The notes beneath the pieces were generated by a model, which was not told the DNA's origin, ran no database searches, and worked only from the letters and a program-made list of their open reading frames with translations. From assembly GCA_905210855.1 (NCBI GenBank), contig CAJLYL010000001.1, positions 1 through 64,000 on the forward strand: a DNA stretch of 64,000 bases. The letters run 5' to 3'. Source of the stretch: an uncultured Clostridia bacterium. Lineage in GTDB: Bacteria > Bacillota > Clostridia > UMGS1810. Shown piece by piece: positions 50,625 through 57,369 of the stretch. Made by a program: the position numbers and the translations under genes. How positions within the stretch are numbered: the stretch's first letter is position 1; every line of letters begins with the position of its first letter.

Positions 50625-52229
50625 TTACACTAAAAGAGCTGCCCCTACAATACCTGCGTCACTTTTTAATTTTGAAATAGCGATTGGGGTATCAGAATTA
50701 AGTCTGTCCTTAAGCGGTGTAAGAAGGGTATCCCCTGCATTTGTTATACCTCCCGACAACACTATCATATCGGGGTCAAACACATTTATAATGCCTTTTA
50801 TTCCTATTGAAAGGCGGTTTATATACTTATCCAAAACCTCTGCGGCAACAGCACATTTTTCATTAACCGCTCTAAAGAAAAGTTTTCCGTTTAATGAGTT
50901 TCTGTTTTCAATATACAGCTTATACAAAATACTGTCGGTATTAATTTTTGCCGCTTTCTCGGCCATACCTATCAAAGCCGCGGCCGACGCATACTGCTCA
51001 AAGCATCCGTTCAATCCACAGCTGCACTTTTCGCCGTCAAAATTAATAGGAAAGTGTCCAATTTCGCCCGCGCTTCCTTTGCCCTCATAAATCTTTCCGT
51101 CAATGATTATTCCGCCGCCTACACCGGTGCCAAGAGAAACCATAACAAGGTTTTTGACGGATTGACCGATTCCGCAAACCGCTTCGCCCAAAGCCGCACA
51201 GTTTGCGTCATTTGACACCTTCACAGAGATGTTCAGCCTGTTTTCAAGTTCCTTTTTCAAATCAATATCCTTAAAAGGCAGATTAACTGCATTTACGATT
51301 CCGTCCCTGATTATGCCAGCCGTTCCGACTCCGATGCCCGATATACAATACTCCTTCATTATTTCCCGGCATTTATCGGCTATGCTGTCTATCAGCTCAT
51401 CGCAATTTAAGCAAGCCGATGATATTTGGGTTTTATATACCGTCTCATCGTTCTCATTTAAAACACCGAACTTCACCTCTGTTCCGCCAATATCAACACC
51501 TATTCTCTCGTTTGAATATGCATCTTTGTCGCAAATAAGCGTAACATCGCTGTGAAGCTTAAGCATCGATGCGGGCATCTCTGTTGAAATATTACTCGTC
51601 AGCAGTTCCGAGACCGCTTTATGTTTATTTTTCCCGGCGGCAAGAAGAATAATTTTCCTTGCCTTTAATATAGTTCCCATTCCCATTGTCAGCGCCTTTT
51701 TCGGCACCTCTGAAATATCGTCAAAGAACCTTGAGTTTGCCTTTATTGTGTCCTCGGTAAGATTGGTCAAATGCGTCTTTGAATTTAGGTTTTCGCTCGG
51801 CTCGTTAAAACCTATATGACCGTTTTGACCTATACCGAGTATCTGTAGGTCGATGCCCCCGTTCTCGCCTATAAGCTTCTCAAAATTTTCACATTCTTTT
51901 TCCGTGTCATTACACATTCCGTCAAGAATATGTGTGTTGTTGGTATCAATATTTATTTTTGAAAAGAAGTTCTTGTTCATAAAACAGTGATAGCTCTGTT
52001 CATTGTCTGCCGTCAGCGGATAATACTCGTCAAGGTTAAATGTTCGGATGGTTTTAAAGTCAATTTCGCCCGATTTATTCATTTTAGAAAGTTCATCATA
52101 CATTCCGACAGGGGTTGACCCCGTCGCCAGACCGAGAACACTTTTTGGATTTTTTCTTATTTGCTCCGCAACTATTTCCGCTGCTTTCTCTGACATTTCA
52201 TCATAGTTTTCACACACTGTTATTTTCAT
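50625..52229 (-). CDS. Glucosamine-6-phosphate deaminase fused to a ROK-family sugar kinase
   Basis: The 534-residue protein is a fusion. Residues 1 to about 240 are a complete NagB (LATGSTPVGMYDEL, NLDEYYPL, GIGQNGHIGFNEPSE, AGKNKHKAV). With almost no linker, residues about 243-534 form a complete ROK kinase (GVDIGGTEVKFGVL, SNDANCAALGEAV, SLGTGVGGG, and the zinc motif H...CSCGLNGCFEQYAS). NagB turns GlcN-6-P into fructose-6-P and ammonia; ROK kinases phosphorylate glucose, GlcNAc or ManNAc at C6. With NagA next door the three activities take GlcNAc to fructose-6-P. GGGAGG precedes the ATG. Both halves keep their active-site residues. The kinase substrate is inferred from context. Confidence 0.93.
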   Translation of the reverse strand: MKITVCENYDEMSEKAAEIVAEQIRKNPKSVLGLATGSTPVGMYDELSKMNKSGEIDFKTIRTFNLDEYYPLTADNEQSYHCFMNKNFFSKINIDTNNTHILDGMCNDTEKECENFEKLIGENGGIDLQILGIGQNGHIGFNEPSENLNSKTHLTNLTEDTIKANSRFFDDISEVPKKALTMGMGTILKARKIILLAAGKNKHKAVSELLTSNISTEMPASMLKLHSDVTLICDKDAYSNERIGVDIGGTEVKFGVLNENDETVYKTQISSACLNCDELIDSIADKCREIMKEYCISGIGVGTAGIIRDGIVNAVNLPFKDIDLKKELENRLNISVKVSNDANCAALGEAVCGIGQSVKNLVMVSLGTGVGGGIIIDGKIYEGKGSAGEIGHFPINFDGEKCSCGLNGCFEQYASAAALIGMAEKAAKINTDSILYKLYIENRNSLNGKLFFRAVNEKCAVAAEVLDKYINRLSIGIKGIINVFDPDMIVLSGGITNAGDTLLTPLKDRLNSDTPIAISKLKSDAGIVGAALLV

Positions 52230-52290
52230 CTTTCACATTACCTCCCTCATATAAACTCTCAACTATATAATACTACCGTTTGTTTTAGTT

Positions 52291-52321
52291 GTATTTGCAC
52301 AAATATCATTTTATTTTGCAC
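52291..52321 (-). promoter_or_regulatory. Candidate AraC operator between nagB-ROK and its regulator
   Basis: Two TTGCAC half-sites in direct repeat (52295-52300 and 52316-52321) are 21 bases apart, two helical turns, as AraC proteins prefer. The first lies inside the 12-base sequence shared with 44127-44138. They sit just before the -35 of the araC-type gene. Confidence 0.5.
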
Positions 52322-52337
52322 TTTCAGCAAAAATGTG

Positions 52338-52366
52338 TTGAAATCTTTTTATAATGCTGTTATAAT
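52338..52366 (+). promoter_or_regulatory. Sigma-A promoter of the AraC-type regulator
   Basis: TTGAAA (52338-52343), a 17-base spacer and TATAAT (52361-52366) lie 23 bases before the ATG, and AAAAGGAG is the ribosome site. Confidence 0.8.
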
Positions 52367-52389
52367 ATCCGAAAAGGAGTGTGTAAATA

Positions 52390-53280
52390 ATGGCTGATTA
52401 TATCGGTGTACGATTAAACGAAGAAATCAAAATAAATAAACTGTATACGGTGCATTACTTTGAATACTCAAAGAAGTTTAGCTTTACGGGCGAAAAACAC
52501 AACTTTTGGGAGCTTGTATATGCGGACAGAGGAAACGTGACTGTGTTTTCGGATGACAAAAGCTTTGTTTTAGAACAGGGAAATGTGATCTTTCACAAGC
52601 CAAATGAGTGGCACAACATAAAGGCCAACGGAGTGAGCGCGGCAAACGTTACTATTATAACATTTGAATCTTCTTCACCGGCTATGCGTTATTTTGAAAA
52701 CAAGCTTCTTCCCGTCGGTCAGAAGCAGAAAGAACTCCTTTCTCAGATAATATTCGAATTTACAAATGCCTTCAGCGTCCCCCTCAACGATCCATACACA
52801 ACGCGGCTGCTCCGAAGAAAGAACATTCCGTTTGCATCAGAACAGCTTATTAAAATGTATCTCTGTGAATTCTTGATTTTGTTCCTTCGGAATAGCCCTC
52901 AAACCCGCCGAAAAAGCACAGGAAATATACACAGCGACAACGGCCTGATTAACCTTTTGGTAAACTATATGAACGAGAATATCACAAGAAACATTTCGCT
53001 GAATGAGTTAATGGAATACAGCGGAGCCAACCGAACTAAGATAGAGGCTGTTTTTAACGAAAGCTTCGGAAGAAGCGCCCTCGGTTATTTTATATACTTA
53101 AAAATCGAGCTTGCAAAAAAATATCTGCGTGAGGATAATTATAATATTACCCAAATATCCGAAATACTCGGATATTCGGGTATTCATTATTTCTCAAGGC
53201 AATTCAAAAAATGCACCGGTATGGCCCCGACCGAATATCTTTTGTCGATAAAGTCAATGATGCGCGAAGACCTTTTATAA
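52390..53280 (+). CDS. AraC-family regulator of the HexNAc locus
   Basis: The 296-residue protein has an N-terminal cupin-like sensor (HNFWELVYADRGNVTVF, VIFHKPNEWHNIKANG, residues about 35-90) and a C-terminal pair of helix-turn-helix motifs (NISLNELMEYSGANRTKIEAVF; ITQISEILGYSGIHYFSRQFKKCTGMAPTEY). It is transcribed divergently from the nagB-ROK/nagA unit, the common layout for a sugar-responsive regulator. Codon use is AT-rich like its neighbours, so it belongs to the same island. The inducer may be an amino sugar or its phosphate (inference). Confidence 0.92.
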   Translation: MADYIGVRLNEEIKINKLYTVHYFEYSKKFSFTGEKHNFWELVYADRGNVTVFSDDKSFVLEQGNVIFHKPNEWHNIKANGVSAANVTIITFESSSPAMRYFENKLLPVGQKQKELLSQIIFEFTNAFSVPLNDPYTTRLLRRKNIPFASEQLIKMYLCEFLILFLRNSPQTRRKSTGNIHSDNGLINLLVNYMNENITRNISLNELMEYSGANRTKIEAVFNESFGRSALGYFIYLKIELAKKYLREDNYNITQISEILGYSGIHYFSRQFKKCTGMAPTEYLLSIKSMMREDLL

Positions 53281-53349
53281 TTATAATCCAATTGTTTAGA
53301 CGCGGCTCGGCGACATCATCGACCCGATTAACAATGCGATTTGTGCTTT

Positions 53350-53561
53350 GGCTCGGTGATGTATATTATATTTTGACACGCATTAAAACTTGTGTAGTCT
53401 GTGTATGTATTTTTTATTCTTGACTCCTCGGACGGCAGCGCAGTAGCGCTGAACTCGTCGTCTTAGAATAAAAAACACATACACAGCCTCTGACGGAATA
53501 TTTTCTACGCATACCGTGCGGCTGTTATCGGTTTGCAAAATAAAATATACACCCCCTCGCC
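53350..53561. repeat. Hairpin repeat family, copy 2, with a second hairpin nested inside
   Basis: The outer arms (about 53350-53376 and 53534-53561) and the CGCATACCGTGCGGCTG loop match the copies at 55670-55757 and 56507-56594. The loop is interrupted by about 120 bases holding another hairpin, with 22-base arms at 53399-53420 and 53465-53486 and one mismatch. This looks like one element inserted into another. The 40 bases on either side hold nothing else evident. Confidence 0.78.
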
Positions 53562-53598
53562 TCTATACAAATTCAAAATCTTTTAGGAGATGTTTATT

Positions 53599-54276
53599 AT
53601 GTCTATACAAAAAAATCTTGAAAACATCCGCGCGCGGATATCCGCCGCCTGCGAGCGCAGCGGCAGAAACCCGTCGTCCGTCACGCTGATTGCCGTGACG
53701 AAAACGCGCACCGTTGACGAAATAAACGAGGCGGTCGCCCTCGGGCTCACCGAGCTCGGCGAAAACCGTGTTCAGGAGCTGCTCGAAAAATACGACAAGG
53801 TTCGCGGCGACGTGCATTGGCATCTCATAGGTCATCTTCAGCGCAACAAGGTTAAATACATTGCCGACAAGGTGTGCATGATTCACTCCGTTGACACAGT
53901 GCCCCTCGCCGCCGAGATAGACCGTCAGTGCGCAAAGCACGGCAGGGTTATGAACATCCTTGCCGAGGTGAATATATCGGGCGAGGAGTCAAAAAGCGGC
54001 ATGACCGCCGCCGAGGCATACGATTTTATGCAGCAGGTATCGGCCATGCCTCACGTAAAGGTGTGCGGATTGATGACCATGGCACCCAAATTTGCGCAAA
54101 ATGACGAAATAAGAAGAATTTTTGCACAATTATCACAGTTAGCTGTTGACATTTCGGCAAAAAAATATGATAATATCAGTATGGACAAATTATCTATGGG
54201 AATGAGCAGCGATTTTGAAACGGCTATTGAGGAAGGTTCTCATATGGTTCGTATAGGAACAGCTTTGTTCAAATAA
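53599..54276 (+). CDS. yggS: YggS/PROSC-family PLP homeostasis protein
   Basis: The 225-residue protein is read from the second ATG (53599), nine bases after AGGAG; an ATG at 53590 overlaps that site. It is a single-domain alanine-racemase-like barrel without racemase activity. The PLP lysine is in LIAVTKTRTVDEI, and LGENRVQELLEKY, HLIGHLQRNKVKYI and MGMSSDFETAIEEGSHMVRIGTALF are family signatures. It buffers pyridoxal phosphate. It is typically followed by sepF in Firmicutes, as here (30 bases). Confidence 0.96.
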   Translation: MSIQKNLENIRARISAACERSGRNPSSVTLIAVTKTRTVDEINEAVALGLTELGENRVQELLEKYDKVRGDVHWHLIGHLQRNKVKYIADKVCMIHSVDTVPLAAEIDRQCAKHGRVMNILAEVNISGEESKSGMTAAEAYDFMQQVSAMPHVKVCGLMTMAPKFAQNDEIRRIFAQLSQLAVDISAKKYDNISMDKLSMGMSSDFETAIEEGSHMVRIGTALFK

Positions 54277-54306
54277 ATTTTGCAGGTTAGTTTAGGAGGA
54301 AAAATC

Positions 54307-54873
54307 ATGAGCAAGTTCATGGATATGCTGATGGGCGCGATGGGTATTGACGACGCTGACGCACCCCTTGAGGAGGTCGGCGCACCGGCGCAGGACGAGG
54401 CAAAGGAAGAGAAGAAAAAGATTCGTGTGCCCAGAGCGGCAAAGAGCGAAAGAATGAAAGAGGACAGAGCCTTTGAGGAGCCTGCTCCCAAGGCAAGACC
54501 GCAGACATACGGCAGCTTTGGCAAGAGCACATCATATCAGGGCGAATCTATGGCGCAGCGTTCAAAGCTTGTCAACATTGGCGGCGCAACCCAGCTCAAC
54601 ATGGTTATTGTGCAGCCGACGGAGTACAGCGACGGCAGAGACATCACAAATCACTTAAAGGCGCGCAAGCCGGTTATAGTCAACCTTGAGATGCTCGACA
54701 AGGTAATGGCAAAAAAGGTGGTCGATTTCTTAAGCGGCGCGGTGTTTGCGCTGGACGGCAGTATGCAGAAGGTTTCCAACGGCATCATAGTTGCCGTGCC
54801 GAGCAACATGAACATCACGGGCAACATCGGCGAGGAGCTCAAGACAAACCTTTTTGACGAATTTAAGCTTTAA
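54307..54873 (+). CDS. sepF: Cell division protein SepF
   Basis: The 188-residue protein starts MSKFMDMLMGAMGID, an amphipathic membrane-targeting helix. A charged variable linker (about 20-90) and the SepF core (about 95-180: PTEYSDGRDITNHLKARKPVIVNLEML, VVDFLSGAVFALDGSMQKVSNGIIVAVP) follow. SepF tethers FtsZ to the membrane and shapes the septum. AGGAGG precedes the ATG at 54307. YggT, often encoded between sepF and ylmH, is missing here; the next gene starts 4 bases later. Confidence 0.96.
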   Translation: MSKFMDMLMGAMGIDDADAPLEEVGAPAQDEAKEEKKKIRVPRAAKSERMKEDRAFEEPAPKARPQTYGSFGKSTSYQGESMAQRSKLVNIGGATQLNMVIVQPTEYSDGRDITNHLKARKPVIVNLEMLDKVMAKKVVDFLSGAVFALDGSMQKVSNGIIVAVPSNMNITGNIGEELKTNLFDEFKL

Positions 54874-54877
54874 TTTT

Positions 54878-55657
54878 ATGATTAACAGAAAACGGATTCT
54901 TTTCGGCATTACCGATGCCGACGACAAAAATTTTCTGTCGCAGATGTGTGACAGGGCGGACAAGGCAATCGCAAGCGGCAGGCGCATTTATTCACGTTTT
55001 CTGTCGCCGCGCGAGCAGCTTTATGTGACGGAGCGTTTTTCGTCCGACGTCGAGGTGGCGGCGGACGGCGGCTATGACGGCTCGGAGCGCTGCGTTGTGT
55101 GCTTCTCTCCGTTTGACACATACGAGACGGAGTTTGATTTTCAAATTGTTCCTCTCGTCATCCGCACCAAAAACCGCTCTGTGCTCTCTCATCGGGATTA
55201 TCTCGGTTCGGTGCTGTCGCTGGGCATCAAGCGCGAACTTGTGGGCGACATTGTCATTTGCGGCGACTGTGCGGTCATGTTTTGCCACAGGGAGATAAGC
55301 GACTACATCATGTTCAATCTCACGCGCATTGCCAACCTCACCGTCACGGTTGAGGAGGCGGATGCGTCCGCACTGACCCTGCCGGAGCGCAGGTTTGAGG
55401 AGAGGTCGCTCACGGTATCGTCCATGCGGCTCGACTGTGTGCTCTCCGCCGCGGCGAACAAATCGCGCACCGCGTCGGCGGAGCTTATAGAGCGCGGAAT
55501 GGTTTGCCTGAATTATGACGAGGTGAAAAACGCAAGCCGCACCGTGGCGGACGGGGACATCATATCCGTGCGCGGCATAGGCAAGATGATTATCCGCACC
55601 GACATGACCCTCACCAAAAAAGGCAAGTATCACATAGAGGTCAGCAAGTATGTGTAG
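54878..55657 (+). CDS. ylmH: YlmH-family S4 RNA-binding protein
   Basis: The 259-residue protein starts MINRKRILFG at 54878, just past the sepF stop; no strong ribosome site is seen, so coupling to sepF is likely. The middle part (about 60-175) is the YlmH-type region (FSPFDTYETEFDFQIVPLVI, HRDYLGSVLSLGIKRELVGDI). Residues about 180-240 are an S4 domain (MRLDCVLSAAANKSRTASAELIERGMVCLNY). YlmH binds ribosomes, and related proteins rescue stalled ribosomes. The order yggS-sepF-ylmH-divIVA is a conserved Firmicutes division cluster. Confidence 0.94.
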   Translation: MINRKRILFGITDADDKNFLSQMCDRADKAIASGRRIYSRFLSPREQLYVTERFSSDVEVAADGGYDGSERCVVCFSPFDTYETEFDFQIVPLVIRTKNRSVLSHRDYLGSVLSLGIKRELVGDIVICGDCAVMFCHREISDYIMFNLTRIANLTVTVEEADASALTLPERRFEERSLTVSSMRLDCVLSAAANKSRTASAELIERGMVCLNYDEVKNASRTVADGDIISVRGIGKMIIRTDMTLTKKGKYHIEVSKYV

Positions 55658-55669
55658 GGATTGTGTGCC

Positions 55670-55757
55670 GGCTCGGTGATGTATATTATATTTTGAAAAC
55701 ACACGCATACCATGCGGCTGCTATCGGTTTTCAAAACATAATATACACCCCCTCGCC
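55670..55757. repeat. Hairpin repeat family, copy 3
   Basis: Two arms of about 31 bases (55670-55700 and 55727-55757) pair with a few mismatches around a 26-base loop holding ACACGCATACC and TGCGGCTGCTATCG. The loop is nearly identical to that at 56507-56594. It lies 12 bases after the ylmH stop and has no T-run. Confidence 0.85.
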
Positions 55758-55787
55758 CATGTGAGATCTCGTATCTCGGCCCGTGAA

Positions 55788-55870
55788 ATATGTTATGTGT
55801 CTGCTGACACGCGACCTGACGGCGCTATGGATCTCGCTGACACACAACATATGCCCCTCGCCTTTGCGCA
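55788..55870. repeat. Hairpin repeat family, copy 4
   Basis: The left arm ATATGTTATGTGTC and the right arm GACACACAACATAT flank a loop with CTGACACGCG. The right end GCCCCTCGCCTTTGCGCAG is the reverse complement, with few changes, of the left end of the copy at 16693. It follows copy 3 by about 30 bases. Confidence 0.7.
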
Positions 55871-55883
55871 GAATCTGTGTTTG

Positions 55884-55995
55884 GCGGTAGGGGGCGATGC
55901 CCACATCGCCCCGAGCAAACTAACGTTTCGCATAAATTAACACTTATCCGTAGGGAACGACCTATGTGTCGTTCCGCAAAGATTGCGCACCCCTC
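55884..55995. repeat. CGTAGGG-type mini-hairpins and a partial hairpin-family end
   Basis: Two small hairpins occur here: GGTAGGGGGCGATG/CATCGCCCCG (55886-55913) and CCGTAGGGAACGAC/GTCGTTCCG (55948-55976). Both belong to the group seen at 22451 and 28174. A GCACCCCTCGCC motif, like the right end of the larger hairpin family, follows at about 55987-55998. No gene is visible between ylmH and divIVA. Confidence 0.65.
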
Positions 55996-56045
55996 GCCTA
56001 TGATAAATGCAAAATATAGTTTTTTTACAAAGGACGGTTGATATT

Positions 56046-56492
56046 ATGATTACGCCTATGGAAATTCAGACAAAAAAATTTGACAAAGCTGTTATGGGCT
56101 ACAACAAGGACGATGTGGACGATTTTATCTCCTACATCCTTGAAGATTACGAGCAGCTCTACAAGCAGGCTATGGAGTCCGATGAGAAAATCAGCTCGCT
56201 CAACACTCAGCTCGAGACCTACCGCAGCATGGAGGAGACCATGAAAAATTCTCTGCTTATTGCGCAGTCTACTGCCGAAAATGTGCAGAAAAACGCGCGC
56301 GAAAAGGCGGACATCATAGTAAAGGACGCCGAAAACGAAGCCAAGCAGATTATAGAAAAAGCCAAGGCGGACATAGAAAAGGCGACGGCGGAGTATGCTC
56401 AGCTGCGCCACGATATGGATATATACAAATGTCAGGCGATAAGTATGCTCAACGCGCAGATTGAAAACCTGAAAAAACTTGAGACGGTTTGA
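56046..56492 (+). CDS. divIVA: DivIVA-domain cell division/polarity protein
   Basis: The 148-residue protein starts MITPMEIQTKKFDKAVMGYNKDDVDDFI, the DivIVA N-terminal membrane-binding segment with the conserved GY..DDVDDF. The rest is a continuous coiled coil (LYKQAMESDEKISSLNTQLE ... KAKADIEKATAEYAQL). The start at 56046 is chosen for this family N-terminus; the upstream GGA is distant. DivIVA marks curved membrane at septa and poles and recruits partners. It completes the division cluster. Confidence 0.95.
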   Translation: MITPMEIQTKKFDKAVMGYNKDDVDDFISYILEDYEQLYKQAMESDEKISSLNTQLETYRSMEETMKNSLLIAQSTAENVQKNAREKADIIVKDAENEAKQIIEKAKADIEKATAEYAQLRHDMDIYKCQAISMLNAQIENLKKLETV

Positions 56493-56506
56493 TAAGCTTG
56501 TGTGAC

Positions 56507-56594
56507 GGCTCGGGGGTGTATATTATATTTTGAAAACACACGCATACCGTGCGGCTGCTATCGGTTTTCAAAATATAATATACACCCCCGAGCC
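56507..56594. repeat. Hairpin repeat family, copy 5 (31-base perfect arms)
   Basis: Arms 56507-56537 and 56564-56594 are perfect 31-base reverse complements, from GGCTCGGGGG to TTTTGAAAAC and back. The 26-base loop reads ACACGCATACC...GCTATCG. This is the best-preserved copy, 14 bases after divIVA. The following 100 bases hold AT-rich sequence without other features. Confidence 0.9.
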
Positions 56595-56674
56595 TTTATG
56601 CGGATTGCTGCGCCGCATTCAACATTTCCCCCAACCCCCAAAATAAAATTCCCAAAAAATTTTCAATTTACCTA

Positions 56675-56703
56675 TTGCAATATTTATGATTCCATGATAT
56701 GAT
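56675..56703 (+). promoter_or_regulatory. Promoter of the TetR gene
   Basis: TTGCAA (56675-56680), a 17-base spacer and TATGAT (56698-56703) lie about 80 bases before the ATG. The -10 falls inside the palindrome at 56694-56750, so a bound repressor would block the promoter. Confidence 0.7.
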
Positions 56704-56750
56704 TTACTTATCAATCGATAACTTATCGATTGATAAGTAAATCATATCAT
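56694..56750. promoter_or_regulatory. 57-base perfect palindrome, likely TetR operator
   Basis: Two 28-base arms (56694-56721 and 56723-56750) are exact reverse complements around one C. The centre holds TTATCAATCGATAA and TTATCGATTGATAA, two tandem near-palindromes that could each bind a TetR dimer. It covers the -10 and start region of the tetR promoter. Confidence 0.85.
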
Positions 56751-56784
56751 TTTATTAAGACGAATATAAAGAACAGGAGATTTT

Positions 56785-57369
56785 ATGCAGAAGGATTCAA
56801 GAGAAGAAAAGAAAAAAGAAATAATGGAGAAATGCTACGAATGTTACTGCGACAACGGTTTCCGCGACACGGGAATCAAGGAGCTGGGCAAATACTGCGG
56901 CATGACCTCGGCAAACCTCTACGGCTATTTTGAGAATGTGGATGACCTCATACTTCAGTCCACGGCGCATTGCATGGCAAAGGTGGAGGATGATTTTATG
57001 GCGCTTGCGCCGAAAAATCCGCTCGACATCATCCGCTTTATAGACGAGATTCCCGAGTGGACGGCGAAAAACCACGGCAAAAAATATCGCATGATGTATC
57101 AGGTATACACCCACCCAAAGTATATGGAGCACGGCAAAAAATTCTTTGCCGGCGTGACGGAGCGCTACTCGGAATATGCGCGCTACCTCTCGCCGAAGCT
57201 CGGAATGCCGGAGTCGATCCTCGCGGGATTCATATTCATCTTTGTGCGTGCGGCGGTGCACTATGCGTTGTTTGAAGATAAATTTTATCTTGATGCTCAG
57301 ATGAAAGCACTAAAATTAGCTGTGTTTTCAACACTGAAATTAAACGGAGAGGAAGGTAATAAGGGATGA
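56785..57369 (+). CDS. TetR/AcrR-family transcriptional regulator
   Basis: The 194-residue protein has an N-terminal TetR helix-turn-helix (IMEKCYECYCDNGFRDTGIKELGKYCGMTSANLYGYFENVDDLI, residues about 12-55). A ligand-binding domain follows that ends in hydrophobic helices (FIFIFVRAAVHYALFEDKF). AGGAGA precedes the ATG. It probably binds the palindrome at 56694-56750 and represses itself and the overlapping downstream gene; its TGA overlaps the next ATG (GGATGAG). TetR control of a giant surface protein is less usual than control of an efflux pump. Confidence 0.93.
   Translation: MQKDSREEKKKEIMEKCYECYCDNGFRDTGIKELGKYCGMTSANLYGYFENVDDLILQSTAHCMAKVEDDFMALAPKNPLDIIRFIDEIPEWTAKNHGKKYRMMYQVYTHPKYMEHGKKFFAGVTERYSEYARYLSPKLGMPESILAGFIFIFVRAAVHYALFEDKFYLDAQMKALKLAVFSTLKLNGEEGNKG

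Noticed and set aside
50625..52229. Loss of the catalytic aspartate in the NagB half (GIGQNGHIGFNEP instead of NDGHIAFNEP)
   Set aside because: The QNGHIGFNEP form is normal for Firmicutes NagB, so it is not evidence of inactivity.
53350..56594. CRISPR array
   Set aside because: The repeats are few, unequally spaced and individually palindromic over long arms, with no regular spacers and no cas genes.
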